Part shown: in pieces, positions 35,871-47,040 of the stretch
How positions within the stretch are numbered: position 1 is the first letter of the stretch
How the letters are laid out: the number at the start of each line of letters is the position of its first letter
Position numbers and translations under genes: made by a program
Notes under the pieces: model-generated
The model's input: only the letters and a program-made list of their open reading frames with translations
Database searches by the model: none
What the model was told of the DNA's origin: nothing
Assembly: GCA_028564925.1 (NCBI GenBank)
Contig: CM053029.1
Location: 188,994,354 to 189,058,353 of the forward strand
Source: Lithobates sylvaticus
Lineage: Eukaryota; Chordata; Amphibia; Anura; Ranidae
Reading direction: 5' to 3'
DNA length: 64,000 bases

Positions 35871-36440
35871 CAGTACCACAACTCTCTTGGTAGAAAACCA
35901 GTTGAACGAGTAATGAGAGACCTGGACCCACCTGGGAACGGGCCTAGATGGGAGAAGAGTACTGCCTCCTGGCTCCCCCCCCTTCCCCCCCCCCTGCTCT
36001 ATAGACGCTTCTACCTCTGTCTCTTCCTGCTTACACTATTCACCCCCCTTTACTAATGACTATCTCCTTTCTCTGGAGTTCCCTTTCATACCTCTAGCTC
36101 TTTCCGAAAAACTGGGACGAGACTCATGGAAGCATCCAATGATAAAGCTGAATCCAAATAACTGTAGCAAGGTTCACTAAAAACACAAGAAGAGTTTGAC
36201 CAGAAACAAGGCCCGGCAGAATGACACAATTTAAGATACTTAGGGAGTTCCCCAGAGATAGCAGAGAACTACCCCTCTCTGGAGCATGTACATAAACCAC
36301 TACTGCATGGGAACCTCTATCAGACATAAAGTTTCCGACAAGATTGCTGTTCTTTTACGTTATGTTGAAACAATTGGAAGATGTATCTCATGTATTTCAT
36401 GTTTCTGTATCCCTTTTCATAAATAAAAAGATTTGAAAAA
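35871..36440 (+). other. L1 3' UTR and poly-A tail
   Basis: 570 bp with a C-rich stretch near 35980, the AATAAA at 36421 and a short A tail abutting the right target duplication. Confidence 0.88.
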
Positions 36441-36456
36441 AAACTAAAACGGATAG
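36441..36456. repeat. Right target-site duplication of the L1
   Basis: AACTAAAACGGATAGA, identical to the left copy, directly after the A tail. The next bases, GAAGCTATACA, also occur in the L1 5' UTR at 30114. Confidence 0.95.
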
Positions 36457-37529
36457 AAGCTATACAATACAACATGATTTCTCTCTACAAGCATCGAGCA
36501 GGCAACTCAACCATACTAGTCAAAGAGAAGTTTTAGTGTTTAGTAGAGGCCAGTAGGTGGAGTTGGTGCCTGGTTCCTTTTATGTCCTGGAAACTTCAAT
36601 ACTGAGATCTCCCAACCGTAATTTCCATCTACCTGTACATGTTCCAGCATCTGCATTCTCCACAATACAAAACACATAAAGAATCCAATAGAAAGATAGA
36701 AACTCTTCATAATGGCCACAGAAGGTGTGCAGACCCAGTAACTCAAACACAAATACCTCACCAAAAAGCAAAACAAGACAAAAAATTCAGTCAGGAGTTT
36801 AAAGACACTTTTTGCCTTTCTTTAAAAAAAGAAAGCCACACCACCTTCAGATGAAGACATTTTACATTAACCTGTCCTTCAACAAGTTCCTGTGATCTTT
36901 GTCCACTTCAGGGTGTATCTGATGTCTGGTCCCCCCGGCATGTACTGCATTTGCTGGTCTTGCATCACTATAGAACATAAAGGGGATAGGGGTTGGCAGA
37001 TGGAACCACAGCAATCCGTAAGGGAGAAAAGGATCCAAAACGCCCAGAAGTGTAGATTTTTAAGATTCTTCAGGTGACCATAGCTCTTGAACAGTGGTAA
37101 GGTCAGAGAAATGGGCAGCCGGACATGTGGTTATAAGAGTCCTTCTTTTGCATCTGCTGTTTTTTTTGTTTTTTGTTTTTCACACAGCAGAGTCTCTTTA
37201 CTATCCTGGAGCTACCAAAAATGTAAATATCTGTTTTTGGTGAACTGTTCCTTTGAATCACATATTGATTATTATCAAATACAAATTTATAGCATCTCTT
37301 GAAAAACTCATATCTGTGTGAACAGCAATATAAACTTTATGAGATGTTCCAGCCATGCTATACTGTAAATGGCAAAAAACTAAATAGAATCACACTGCCC
37401 CTAAAGTCGGCTTCTCGCCCGGGTGCACAGCTTATGAAGAGCTTGTTCCTGCTCTCTGTATACAGTCAACCACAAGATAAAGAAAGTGGCTGGACTCCAA
37501 AATGTCCCAAGACCAAGATAAATGTATTG
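36457..37529. other. Unassigned sequence between the L1 and a hAT element
   Basis: No gene recognised. A T-rich stretch lies at 37158-37182. Small open frames have no motif. Confidence 0.35.
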
Positions 37530-37537
37530 ATCTAGAT

Positions 37538-38569
37538 CAGCCTTTCTAAACCTTTTTTTTTTAAAGAGGAACCTCTAAAAATAAGTTTGGGGTCTCAGGA
37601 GACAGTTACTATAATTACAGGACATGTTATGTTAGAATGAAGAGTCAGTTAAAATATAAAAATAAAGAATGTGATATAGTTAGCATGTTTGACACTCAAA
37701 GCTTTTCCATACGGAAAAATTATGAAACATTTATTACAAATAATATTAGCCAGAAAAGAAATGCAGACGGTGAGAACTGATCATTCATGGTCAGTGGAAA
37801 AGCATCTTCCCTATATCAGTCGTCATTGTAGTGTCCCTTACATTGGGTGTGATTGAAATTTTGCCTTTACATTGACGGTTAGTGGTGAAAGCCTCCCTTA
37901 GATTGGTGGTCAGTGGGAAAAATACCCTCTTCAATTGGTGGTCAATTAGAGAAGGGTCATTTTACATAGTTGGTTAGAAGAAAGAACGCTCCTTACATTT
38001 GTGGTCAGAGCAAAGAACGTTCCTTATATTGGTGGTCTGTGGGATAAAATGCCAAAAAGACCATAAGTGTAATGCTGCGTACACACGATCGGAATTCTCG
38101 TCGGAAAAAGCTCTGATGGTTTTCCCATCGGAATTCCGATGGATTTTCGCTCAAACTGTCTTGCCTACACACGGTCACACCAAATTCCGACGGTCAATAA
38201 CACCACGACATACAACACGTTTGATGGCACTATAAAAGGGAAGTTTAACGCTTCCGAGCATGCGTCAAATTGTTTCCGAGCATGCGTCGGAATTTTGCGT
38301 GTCGGAATTGCATACACATGATCGAAAAATCCGATAGAAAGGTTTTCCGTCGGAAAAATTAAAACAGGCTCTCAATCCAAAGTCCGTCGGAAATGCCAAC
38401 AGAAAAAGACCGATGGGCATACACACGGTCGGAAAAGCTCCCATCGGACTGTTTCCATCAGAAATTCCGACCGTGTGTACGTGCCATTAGTGGTTACTTA
38501 TCTGAGAGATCGATTACTCATTGCTCAAGAAACCCTAGTGTCCCATGGAACTATGGTTGAAAATGTCTG
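37538..38569 (+). mobile_element. hAT element, about 1.0 kb, with nested Harbinger MITE
   Basis: ATCTAGAT at 37530-37537 and 38570-38577 is a perfect 8 bp duplication. The termini CAGCCTTTCTAAACC and GGTTGAAAATGTCTG match the 16370 family. Between 37780 and 38060 a degenerate ~40 bp tandem repeat (CCTTACATTGGTGGTCAGTG) expands the core. At 38073 a Harbinger MITE interrupts it, so the hAT insertion is the older of the two. It is non-coding. Confidence 0.9.
38073..38486. mobile_element. PIF/Harbinger-type MITE (copy H2), 414 bp
   Basis: Termini TGCTGCGTACACACGATCGG and CCGACCGTGTGTACGTGCCA are inverted; flanks are TAA (38070-38072) and TTA (38487-38489), a degenerate TWA duplication. The interior is packed with TCGGAA / TTCCGA blocks and the repeated phrase TTTCCGAGCATGCGTC. 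Confidence 0.87.
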
Positions 38570-38577
38570 ATCTAGAT

Positions 38578-40677
38578 ATACATCATGCTATCGGCCAAGA
38601 CTTCACCCATTTACTCGAAATGAGCTTATTCATGGAGGTGCCATGATACTATGAATGGCAAAGGTTTATCAGTAAAAAGTTTGTGTTTTTCCTTTCCTTT
38701 GTGTTCTTCAACAAAGCATAATTTTTACCTGAATACAGGGAAACAAAATTCAGCATTCTGCAGTTATTGCGACTGGGAGCTGACATGCAGATCAAGCAAA
38801 AGAACATTTCTTTAAATTACATTTTTCAAACATCCATTCTCTTTGCTGCAACGTGTCCTTGTCCAGACACAGATGACATCATAAGAAGTGACATGCAGGA
38901 GTGAAATACATAAAACAAAGCTATACACAATGGGGCTAAATGATGTCTGAAATCAATAAGACATTACTAGGATTATGTATTTATATTTAGCCCTTTGTAG
39001 AGAGATGGTACAATAGATTCTGATTCGCTAACATTTGGGTGCAGCCAGGCTTTAAATGTTAAGTGTTTTCAATGAAACACAAACAGGGCATGGTACGGTT
39101 AGGACAATCAAGGTGAAAGTCAAAAATGCTAAACAAAGAATGTAACACTGAAAAGGGCAACAAACCTACAAAGCAAGCTCTTTGCCATTGCCAGTCATTA
39201 TATCCTCATCTGTCGGGCTTTAACTTAAACTTTTATAATAAAAAAAGGGTCAATTGGGGAAGTAGTCAAAGCTTTAATTGATTTCTGTAATTGTTGATGT
39301 TTTAGAAATAAGCAATTTGGTGTCCAGTTTACTAAGAAGTAAAGGTATAATAAAGGGTTTTATTTGCTCGCAGTTGTATATGACAGGATGGAATAGAGAA
39401 AATCAAACAGAACAAGTGGAAAACAACGGGAGACTGATAGAAAGAACCAGGAGATGTAAGAAAAGAGAATCTAAAACAAATGCTGGAGAAATTGTATATG
39501 CTGTAAAGAATATACCTACCTTCCCTCGTTCCAGGTGTGCTGTTGGGTTGATTATCCTCATGTGGCAGATGCTTTTCCAATAAGTTGCGCAAATTCAAAT
39601 TGTATTTTTTTATGCATGGCAGCCCACTTTTATTGAACAAAATGTAAAGTTCATATAAACATCAGTTGCCCATACAGGGGTTCTTCAGCATCAGCTGTTA
39701 ACTAAAATGCTGAGCCGCCTGGCTTCCCTGTCAGCAGCACCGCTGCTCTTCTTATTAGTCCCTCTAACTGTATTGTCTAGCTCTCCTGGTTCTCTTCCCT
39801 CAGCTCCCTCAGCCTTTGGGAGCAGTGCCTTGCTGCCCTGCCCACTCCTAGTCTTTGGGTAGGGTTTCTTCTGACACCCCGACATGAGCCGACCTGACTT
39901 CTGGGACAAGACCTCCCATCTCCTGGCTACTGGCTGGGGCACCTCAGACCCCTGGTTGAGACCTCCTGTCTCCAAAATGGGAGCTGTCTCCAAAATGGGA
40001 GCTCTGAGGCTCCCTCAGGCTTGGGTATATAACAGCCCTGCACATCTGTGTACTCACACAGGCTGCGGGCATCCATTAAAATCAAAACACAGGATTGAAG
40101 GTTCTGTCCCACCCAAGACACTTTGTAACCTTCAAGCTCCAGATCCCAATTAAGGTTTACAGAAGCCAAAGAAAGCTTTCTCTGCTCAGAAACGATAGCC
40201 TGGAACCCTGCATTAGGCCTTAATGCAAATCCTGTGTTATTTTCTCCTACATTTTCATAGTGGCAGAGCCTTGCACTGTCACATAGAGGGGCAATGGACT
40301 GCAATCTTCTACTTCTCTCCTCCTCTTTTGGAGGCTGGTTTCCAGGCCTTGGAATGGCACTGCATTTTAATGGGACTGGTGCTGTTGTAATTCAAATGTC
40401 TTCTTTTGAGAGATTTGCAGAAAATGTGTGAAACAACTGCCTTTTTCCAGTATAGTATGATTTGCGAAACACCCAAGAACGGTGGGTGATTTTCCACCAG
40501 AGCTCTAAAGATAGACTGAGCCCCTGCTGAGGTCTTCACCTGGTGAGGTCCTCACCACTGTTAAAGGCCAATGTAAATATGTTGGCAGCCCAGCGTGTTA
40601 CTTGGCATTTAATCTGCTCTACTAATCTGCCTTAAAGTAAACCTGGGAAATTCAAATGGGGAAAGATGTGGAAGTAG
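38578..40677. other. Mostly unassigned sequence, no gene accepted
   Basis: 38600-38930 is repeat-poor and could be constrained. 39700-40540 is richer in G+C, with an 18 bp direct repeat (CTCCAAAATGGGAGCT at about 39973 and 39990). Open frames reach 125 codons (39927-40304 on the minus strand) but show no domain and no splice context. Confidence 0.3.
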
Positions 40678-40830
40678 TAAGGAAAGAAAGAGAAAGCCAG
40701 CAGAAAACAGGGAAGGTGGAAGGAAAGTAGGTAGAGGGAAAGAAAAGAAAGAAAGAAAAGAAAAGAAAAGAAAGTAAGTAAGAAAGAAAGAAAAAAAGAA
40801 AGCAGGAGGAATGACAGAAGGAAGGAAGAA
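40678..40830 (+). repeat. (GAAA)n/(GGAA)n-rich microsatellite
   Basis: Imperfect GAAA, GAAG and GGAA units over about 150 bp. The phenylalanine/leucine/serine-rich minus-strand frames over it are artefacts. Confidence 0.9.
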
Positions 40831-41403
40831 TAAATATATGACAAATACTAAGTTCTTTAGATTCCTGGTCTGCATTCTAGTCACACATCCTACTGGGAAG
40901 TTGTCTTTCACTTGTCTATTTTGAGGAATATTAATGCATCTGAGGACTCTCCGCACAGAAACGACTTTGCTGTTTAACTGTGATCACTAGGTAGGGGCAC
41001 TCAGCATGCAATGCATGGAACTGCCTTCCCTCTGCCAGCCATAAATGCATAACAAAACCAGCATGTGTCATAAACTTCAAAACCGCCAGGCTGTTAGGTT
41101 CACATCTGCAATGTGTTTTACATTCACGCTGAATTCTAGAACTGCTGTAAAACACAATAAAGATAAATGCATTTGCTAAACTGTAACTTGTGTAATTTGG
41201 ATTACTGATGTCATTAAGCTCCATTTGTTGTTATGCTAAATATGTTTTAGACACTTAAGAACACTAGGGGGCAGCACTTCCAGACAGCAATTGTTTAAAG
41301 TGCATGGAAATTAAAAAATCATAGACGTTTCATAAGTGAATATAAGGTTTATGTTGCTTTTAAAAAAAACATCAGACTTTTATGATTTTCAATTCTTGTT
41401 TGA
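40831..41403. other. Unassigned sequence
   Basis: About 570 bp of A+T-rich, repeat-poor sequence without gene features. Confidence 0.3.
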
Positions 41404-41407
41404 TTAA

Positions 41408-41750
41408 AGTGGAAATAAACCCAAAAACAGAAATGTAATATATCACGGTTTACCAATCATTAGATGCAGTGGCTGTATTAGTTTTCTTTTTTTTAGGTTT
41501 TCCCCCCTCTGTTTTCAGGTGGGGATCTGGCCAGTAACACACCTCCTGTATTAAACAGACACCACTCTGGATGAAGGAGCAGATTTGGACAGTAGCATTG
41601 TCAGTCTAGGGGGAGGGGAGTGTTATAAGTACTAGCAGATTTAAATGCAGTAACAAATCGAAGCTAAACTCCAGCTAATCAGCTACAGCAAACATTTTTT
41701 TTTTCCTTTTAGGATAACGGTTTTACATAAATAAATAAAAACTGGTCATT
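41408..41750 (+). mobile_element. TTAA-type MITE, left end only clear
   Basis: TTAA (41404-41407) precedes AGTGGAAATAAACCC, like the AGTGG(N)TGTAAA termini at 2385 and 12003. The right end is not recognisable before the next TTAA at 41751, where the large element starts. Confidence 0.5.
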
Positions 41751-42299
41751 TTAACCACTTCCCGACCGCCCCATGTACATATATGTCGGCAGAATGGCAC
41801 GTACAGGCAGAACCACGTACCTGTACGTGCCATTCTTCAGGCGCGTGGGGGGTCCGATCGGACCCCCCCCGGCCGGCGGGGACAGTCGGGATCGCTTCAG
41901 GAGCGATCCGGGATGAGGGGACGGCCAGTGGTTTCTGGCCACCCCCTCGCGATCGCTCCTGGCCAATCAGATGCTTCCTCTGTCTGTGTCAATCAAAACA
42001 CAGGCAGAGGAAGTGATGTCACGCTCGGTGCGCCGGTCTATGTGACCGGAACGCCGAGCTGTCAACACACACAGGTTAGTGCACCAACAGTACACTGACA
42101 CCAGTACACATAGGCACACAAAACACCCCCCTCACCCCCAGATCACCCCCCAGATCACCCCCTCCCCCCCCAGTCACAGTGTCACTAATTGCAGTGATCA
42201 TTTTTTTACTGATCACTGCATTTAGTGTCAGTGTGACTGTAATAACTGTCAGTGCAGTTAGTTTTAGGTCCAAGGTAGCCCCCCACCCCCCCTAATAAA

Positions 42300-43215
42300 G
42301 GTTTAACCCCTTGATTGCCCCCCAGGTAACCCTTTCACCCCCTTTTGCCAGTGTCACTAAGCGATCGTTTTTCTGATCGCTGTATTAGTGTCACTGCTGT
42401 CGCTAGGTAACCATTTTTTTTTTTTAGGTAACCGCCATGTTTATATAGGTTCATAAATAGGTTTATAGGTCAGGTACCCCCATATTACAACCTAAATAAA
42501 GGTTTTAACCCCTTGATTGCCCCTAGAGTTAACCCTTTCACCAGTGATCACTGTATAACTGTCACTGGTGACGCTGGTTAGCCAGTTAGTTATTTCGTTA
42601 TTTAGGTTCCCCGTCAGGTTTTTATATAGCGTCAGGTACCCCCATATATTACCTAATAAAGGTTTTAACCCCCTGATTGCCCCTAGTTAACCCTTTCACC
42701 CCCTTTTGCCAGTGTCACTAAGCGATCGTTTTTCTGATCGCTGCATTAGTGTCGCTAGGTAACCATTTTTTTTTTTTTAGGTAACCGCCATGTTTATATA
42801 GGTTCATAAATAGGTTTATAGGTCAGGTACCCCCATATTACAACCTAAATAAAGGTTTTAACCCCCTGATTGCCCCTAGAGTTAACCCTTTCACCAGTGA
42901 TCACTGTATAACTGTCACTGGTGACGCTGGTTAGCCAGTTAGTTATTTCGTTATTTAGGTTCCCCGTCAGGTTTTTATATAGCGTCAGGTACCCCCATAT
43001 ATTACCTAATAAAGGTTTTAACCCCCTGATTGCCCCTAGTTAACCCTTTCACCCCCTTTTGCCAGTGTCACTAAGCGATCGTTTTTCTGATCGCTGCATT
43101 AGTGTCGCTAGGTAACCAGTTTTTTTTTGTATTACTGTTACGGGTGACGCTGGTTAGTTAGCTTGTTTTTTATACTGTCAGGGCACCCGCCATTTATTAC
43201 CCAATAACGGTTTAA
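42300..43215 (+). repeat. Tandem repeat, about 357 bp unit, 2.5 copies
   Basis: The landmark GCCAGTGTCACTAAGCGATC recurs at 42347, 42708 and 43061 (spacings 361 and 353). Units are nearly identical, and each contains two related half-units starting TAAAGGTTTTAACCCC. Near identity suggests recent unequal exchange or replication slippage. Confidence 0.93.
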
Positions 43216-44029
43216 CCCCCTGATCGCCCGGCGGGTGATATCAATTAGGTTTTAGGGTCAAATAAGGTCTGCGTCGCCCCAGGTTAGTGCCAGTACCGCA
43301 AACACCCACGCACAAAGCATACACCTCCCTTAGTGGCACAGTATCTGAACAGATCAATATCTGATCTGATCAGATCTATACTAGCGTCCCAGCAGTTTAG
43401 GGTTCCAAAAAAAAACGCATTGTTAGCGGGATCAGCCCAGATACCTGCTAGCACCTGCGTTTTCCCCCTCCGCCCAGCCCAGCCCACCCAAGTGCAGTAT
43501 CGATCGATCACTGTCACTTACAAAACACTAAGCACACATAACTGCAGCGTTCGCAGAGTCAGGCCTGATCCCTGCGATCGCTAACATTTTTTTTGTGGTA
43601 GCGTTTTGATTCAGTCGCTTCAGTCAGGAGCTTTTTTACCTGTGAATCTCAAAAAAATAAAAAAAAATAAAATAGTTGTCGTTTTATTGTTCTCTCTCTC
43701 ACTCTATTCTCTCTCTATTGTTGCTCTTTTTTTACTCCATTCTATTCTGCAATGTTTTATTATGTTTTATCATGTTTTATCATGCTTGCTTTTCAGGTAT
43801 GTAATTTTGTTTACTGTGTTTTAGTGTTAAGCATTTTTTTGTTTTCAGGTGCGCCATTCAGTTGCAACGCGGATTTATTTATCTTGACAGCAACAGCGTT
43901 TGCTCCCACGATACATAAAGCCGCGACTCCAACGCTGTAGGAGGTGATTTCACCACCACAGTTAAAAAAAAGAGCATATATGCCGAAGCATGGGGGCAGC
44001 AGGGGGGGGGAGGAGCGATTGGCTCCTAA

Positions 44030-44073
44030 TGCCACGTACATACGGTCGAAATTCCGACCGTGTGTACACGGCA
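44030..44073. mobile_element. 44 bp Harbinger-type copy made only of its two termini (H4)
   Basis: TAA at 44027-44029 and 44074-44076 flanks TGCCACGTACATACGGTCG joined directly to CGACCGTGTGTACACGGCA-like sequence with only a few bases between. It is the two terminal repeats of the 381-424 bp MITEs with the interior gone. Confidence 0.85.
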
Positions 44074-44669
44074 TAACTTTTGCGGGAGGATGCCCCCATG
44101 CATCGGCATATATAAATGGTGCATGTATGCCCATCATTAGAAGTGGGTGGATGAAGGGAGGTATTCTAATGGTGGGCATACCCACCAATCAATCTCTTTT
44201 TTTCGTTCAGCCAAGAGGCTGCATGAAAAAAAAAAGATTACAATATATGTCCAGTATGTTGCTGGACTTTGAATGGTTATACCAGAATGATGCCTGCAGG
44301 TTTAGGTATCATCTTGGTATCATTCTTTTCAGCCAGTGATCGGCTTTCATGTAAAAGCAATTCTAGCGGGTAATTAGCCTCTAGACTGCTTTTACAAGCA
44401 GTGGGAGGGAATGTCCCCCCTCCCGGATATAAACCGCGCCATTGGGAAATTGGGAAAGCATTTTATCACACCAATCTTGGTGTGGTCAGATGCTTTGAGG
44501 GCAGAGGAAAGATCTAGGGTCTAATAGACCCCAATTTTTTCAAAAAAAGAGTACCTGTCACTGCCTATTGCTATCATAGGGGATATTTACATTCCCTGAG
44601 ATAACAATAAAAATCATAACAAAGAAAAAAAATGGAAGGAACAGTTTAAAAATAAAATAAAAAACCTAA

Positions 44670-44671
<2 letters not shown>

Positions 44672-44708
<37 letters not shown>
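44672..44708 (+). repeat. Poly-A run of 37 bases
   Basis: An uninterrupted A run inside the large TTAA element. No LINE-like sequence precedes it that I recognise, so it may be a plain mononucleotide expansion. Confidence 0.9.
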
Positions 44709-44709
<1 letters not shown>

Positions 44710-45324
44710 CACCCCTGCCCCCCCTTCTCTTGCGCAAAGGCGTACACAAGCGTTGGTCTGGCGTCATATGTAAACAGCAATTGCACCATGCATGTGAGGT
44801 ATCACCGCGAAGGTCAGATCGAGGGCAGTAATTTTAGCAGTAGACCTCCTCCGTGAATCTAATGTGGTATCATGTAAAGGCTTTTAAAGGCTTTTAAAAA
44901 ATGTATGTAGTTTGTCGCCACTGCGTGTTTGTGCGCAATTTTAAAGCATGTCGTGTTTGGTATCCATGTACTCGGCCTGAGATCATATTTTTTATTTCAT
45001 CAAAAATTTGAGCAATATAGTGTGTTTTAGTGCATTAAAATAAAAAAAAGTGTATTTTTTCCACAAAAAATGCGTTTGAAAAATCGCTGCGCAAATACTG
45101 TGTGGAAAAAAAAAAATGCAACACCCACCATTTTAATCTGTAGGGCCTTTGCTTTAACATTATATATAGTGTTTGGGGGTTCAACGTAATTTTCTTGCAA
45201 AAAAAAAAATATGTTTTCATGTAAACAAAAAGTGTCAGAAAGGGCTTTGTCTACAAGTGGTTAGAAGAGTGGGTGACGTGTGACATAGGCTTCTAAATGT
45301 TGTGCATAAAATGCCAGGACAGTT

Positions 45325-46365
45325 CAAACCCCCCCCAAATGACCCCATTTTGGAAAGTAGACACCCCAAGCTATTTGATGAGAGCAATGTTGAGCCCATT
45401 AAATATTTTTTTTTTTTGTCCCAAGAGATTGAATAATGAAAAAAAAAAATATATATATATTTTTTTTACAAAAAGTTGTCACTAAATGATATATTGCTCA
45501 AACATGTCATGGGCATATGTGGAAATACACCCCAAAATACATTCTGTTGCTTCTCCTGAGTACGGGGATACCACATGTGTGGGACTTTTTGGGAGCCTAG
45601 CTGCGTACGGAACCCCAAAAACCAATCACCGCCTTCAGGCTTTCTAAGGGTGTAATTTTTTTATTTCACTTCTCACTGCCAATCACAGTTTCGGAGGCCA
45701 TGGAATGCCCAGATGGCATAAAACCCCCCAAAATGACCCCATTTTGGAAAGTAGACACCCCAAGCTATTTGCTGAGAGGTATGGTGAGTATTTTGCAGAT
45801 CTCGCTTTTTGTCACAAAGTTTTGAAAATTGAAAAAAAGAAAAAAAAAAATTTTTTTTCTTTACTTTCTTCATTTTCAAAAACAAATGAGAGCTGTAAAA
45901 TACTCACCATGCCTCTCAACAAATAGCTTGGGGTGTCTACTTTCCAAAATGGGGTCATTTGGGGGGGTTTTGTGCTATTTTGGCATTTTATGGCCTTCGA
46001 AACGGTGATAGGTAGTGAGGAGTGAAATCAAAAATTTGCACCCTTAGAAATCCTGAAGGCGGTGCTTGGGTTTCGGGGCCCCGTACGCGGCTAGGCTCCC
46101 AAAAAGTCCCACACATGTGGTATCCCCATACTCAGGAGAAGCAGCAAAATGTATTTTGGGGTGCAATTCCACATATAACTATGGCATGTGTGAGCAATAT
46201 ATCATTTAGTGACAACTTTTTGAAAAAAAAAAAAAATCTTTTTTATTTTTGTCTTTATTCAATCACTTGGGACTAAAAAAAAAAATATTCAATGGGCTCA
46301 ACATGCCTCTCAGCAAATAGCTTGGGGTGTCTACTTTCCAAAATGGGGTCATTTGGGGGGGTTTT
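45325..46365. repeat. 1.04 kb palindrome with no spacer
   Basis: The arms 45325-45850 and 45851-46365 are inverted copies at roughly 90% identity by eye. Landmarks: GGAAAGTAGACACCCCAAGC at 45353 and 45747 on the left, mirrored by GCTTGGGGTGTCTACTTTCC at about 45928 and 46320; CCACATGTGTGGGACTTTTT near 45572 against AAAAAGTCCCACACATGTGG near 46101. The centre is A11/T8. Each arm contains a direct repeat of about 395 bp spacing, giving an A-B-A / A'-B'-A' structure. Confidence 0.93.
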
Positions 46366-46690
46366 GTACTTCTCTGCCATTTTAGCACCTCAAGAAATGA
46401 AATAGGCAGTCATAAATTAAAAGCGGTGTAAATTCCAGAAAATGTACTCTAGTTTGTAGACGCTATAACTTTTGCGCAAACCAATAAATATACGCTTATT
46501 GGCATTTTTTTTTACTAAAGACATGTGGCTGAATACATTTTGGCCCAAATGTTTGACTAAAATTGAGTTTATTAGATTTTTTTTATAACAAAAAGTAGAA
46601 AATCTCTTTTTTTTTCAAAATCATAAAAAAATAAAAATCACAGAGGCAATCAAATCCATCAAAAGAAAGCTCTATAAGCATCCCTGCCAG

Positions 46691-47040
46691 TGTTAAATGG
46701 TCTGTCTCATTCTTGTAACTGCAAGAGAGCTTTTCTGTTAAAAAACAACAGACTTATTGGCTGGAGCACACAATGAAAAGCTTAAAAAAAGCAAACTAAA
46801 ACAACAAATCCTGCATTGTCCTTTTTTACCTGCTGCTCTTCTGCTGCATTTCACATGCTGCACCGCCATCTTTTTTTACATTGTCATTGGAAGACGGCTG
46901 TCTCTCTCAGGACCTTGCACTTGAACCCCTGATAAATTATGATACATCTGACACTGTTGGAAAGCCTCCCAGTGCCTCCTGGGAATTGGTGATGTCAGTA
47001 TACCAGATGGTTGCAGAAGGAGGCTTCACATAATTCTTGC
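46691..47040. other. Spacer between two copies of the large TTAA family
   Basis: About 350 bp without a recognised gene or repeat boundary. Confidence 0.35.

Larger units (their letters stand above)
29967..36440 (+). mobile_element. Full-length L1-clade LINE, 6,474 bp
   Basis: The duplication AACTAAAACGGATAGA lies at 29951-29966 and 36441-36456. The element starts GGGGCGTGGCTTAGCGATGG and ends AATAAAAAGATTTGAAAAAA with a poly-A signal at 36421. Layout: 5' UTR of about 270 bp, ORF1 (30236-31180), a spacer of almost 0.9 kb, ORF2 (32069-35870) and a 570 bp 3' UTR. The full 5' end, perfect duplication and readable ORFs argue for a fairly recent insertion by target-primed reverse transcription. 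Confidence 0.97.
41755..46690 (+). mobile_element. Large non-autonomous TTAA-type element, 'CCACTTCCCGACC' family
   Basis: TTAA (41751-41754) precedes CCACTTCCCGACCGCC. The family's right end (AAGTGG plus TTAA) is seen at 11606 and, as AAGTGG plus CTAG, at 48605, but this copy fades near 46690 without a clear end. The body includes a palindromic GTACGTGCCATTCT arm near 41787, 357 bp tandem repeats (42300-43215), a nested 44 bp Harbinger copy, a 37 base A run (44672-44708) and a 1.04 kb palindrome. No transposase is recognisable. Confidence 0.7.

Noticed and set aside
40609-40956. 115-codon phenylalanine/leucine/serine-rich minus-strand frame
   Set aside because: It covers a GAAA-type microsatellite and has no domain.
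44672-44708. Poly-A run as the tail of a retrotransposed element
   Set aside because: No LINE, SINE or processed-gene sequence is recognisable upstream and no flanking duplication is visible.
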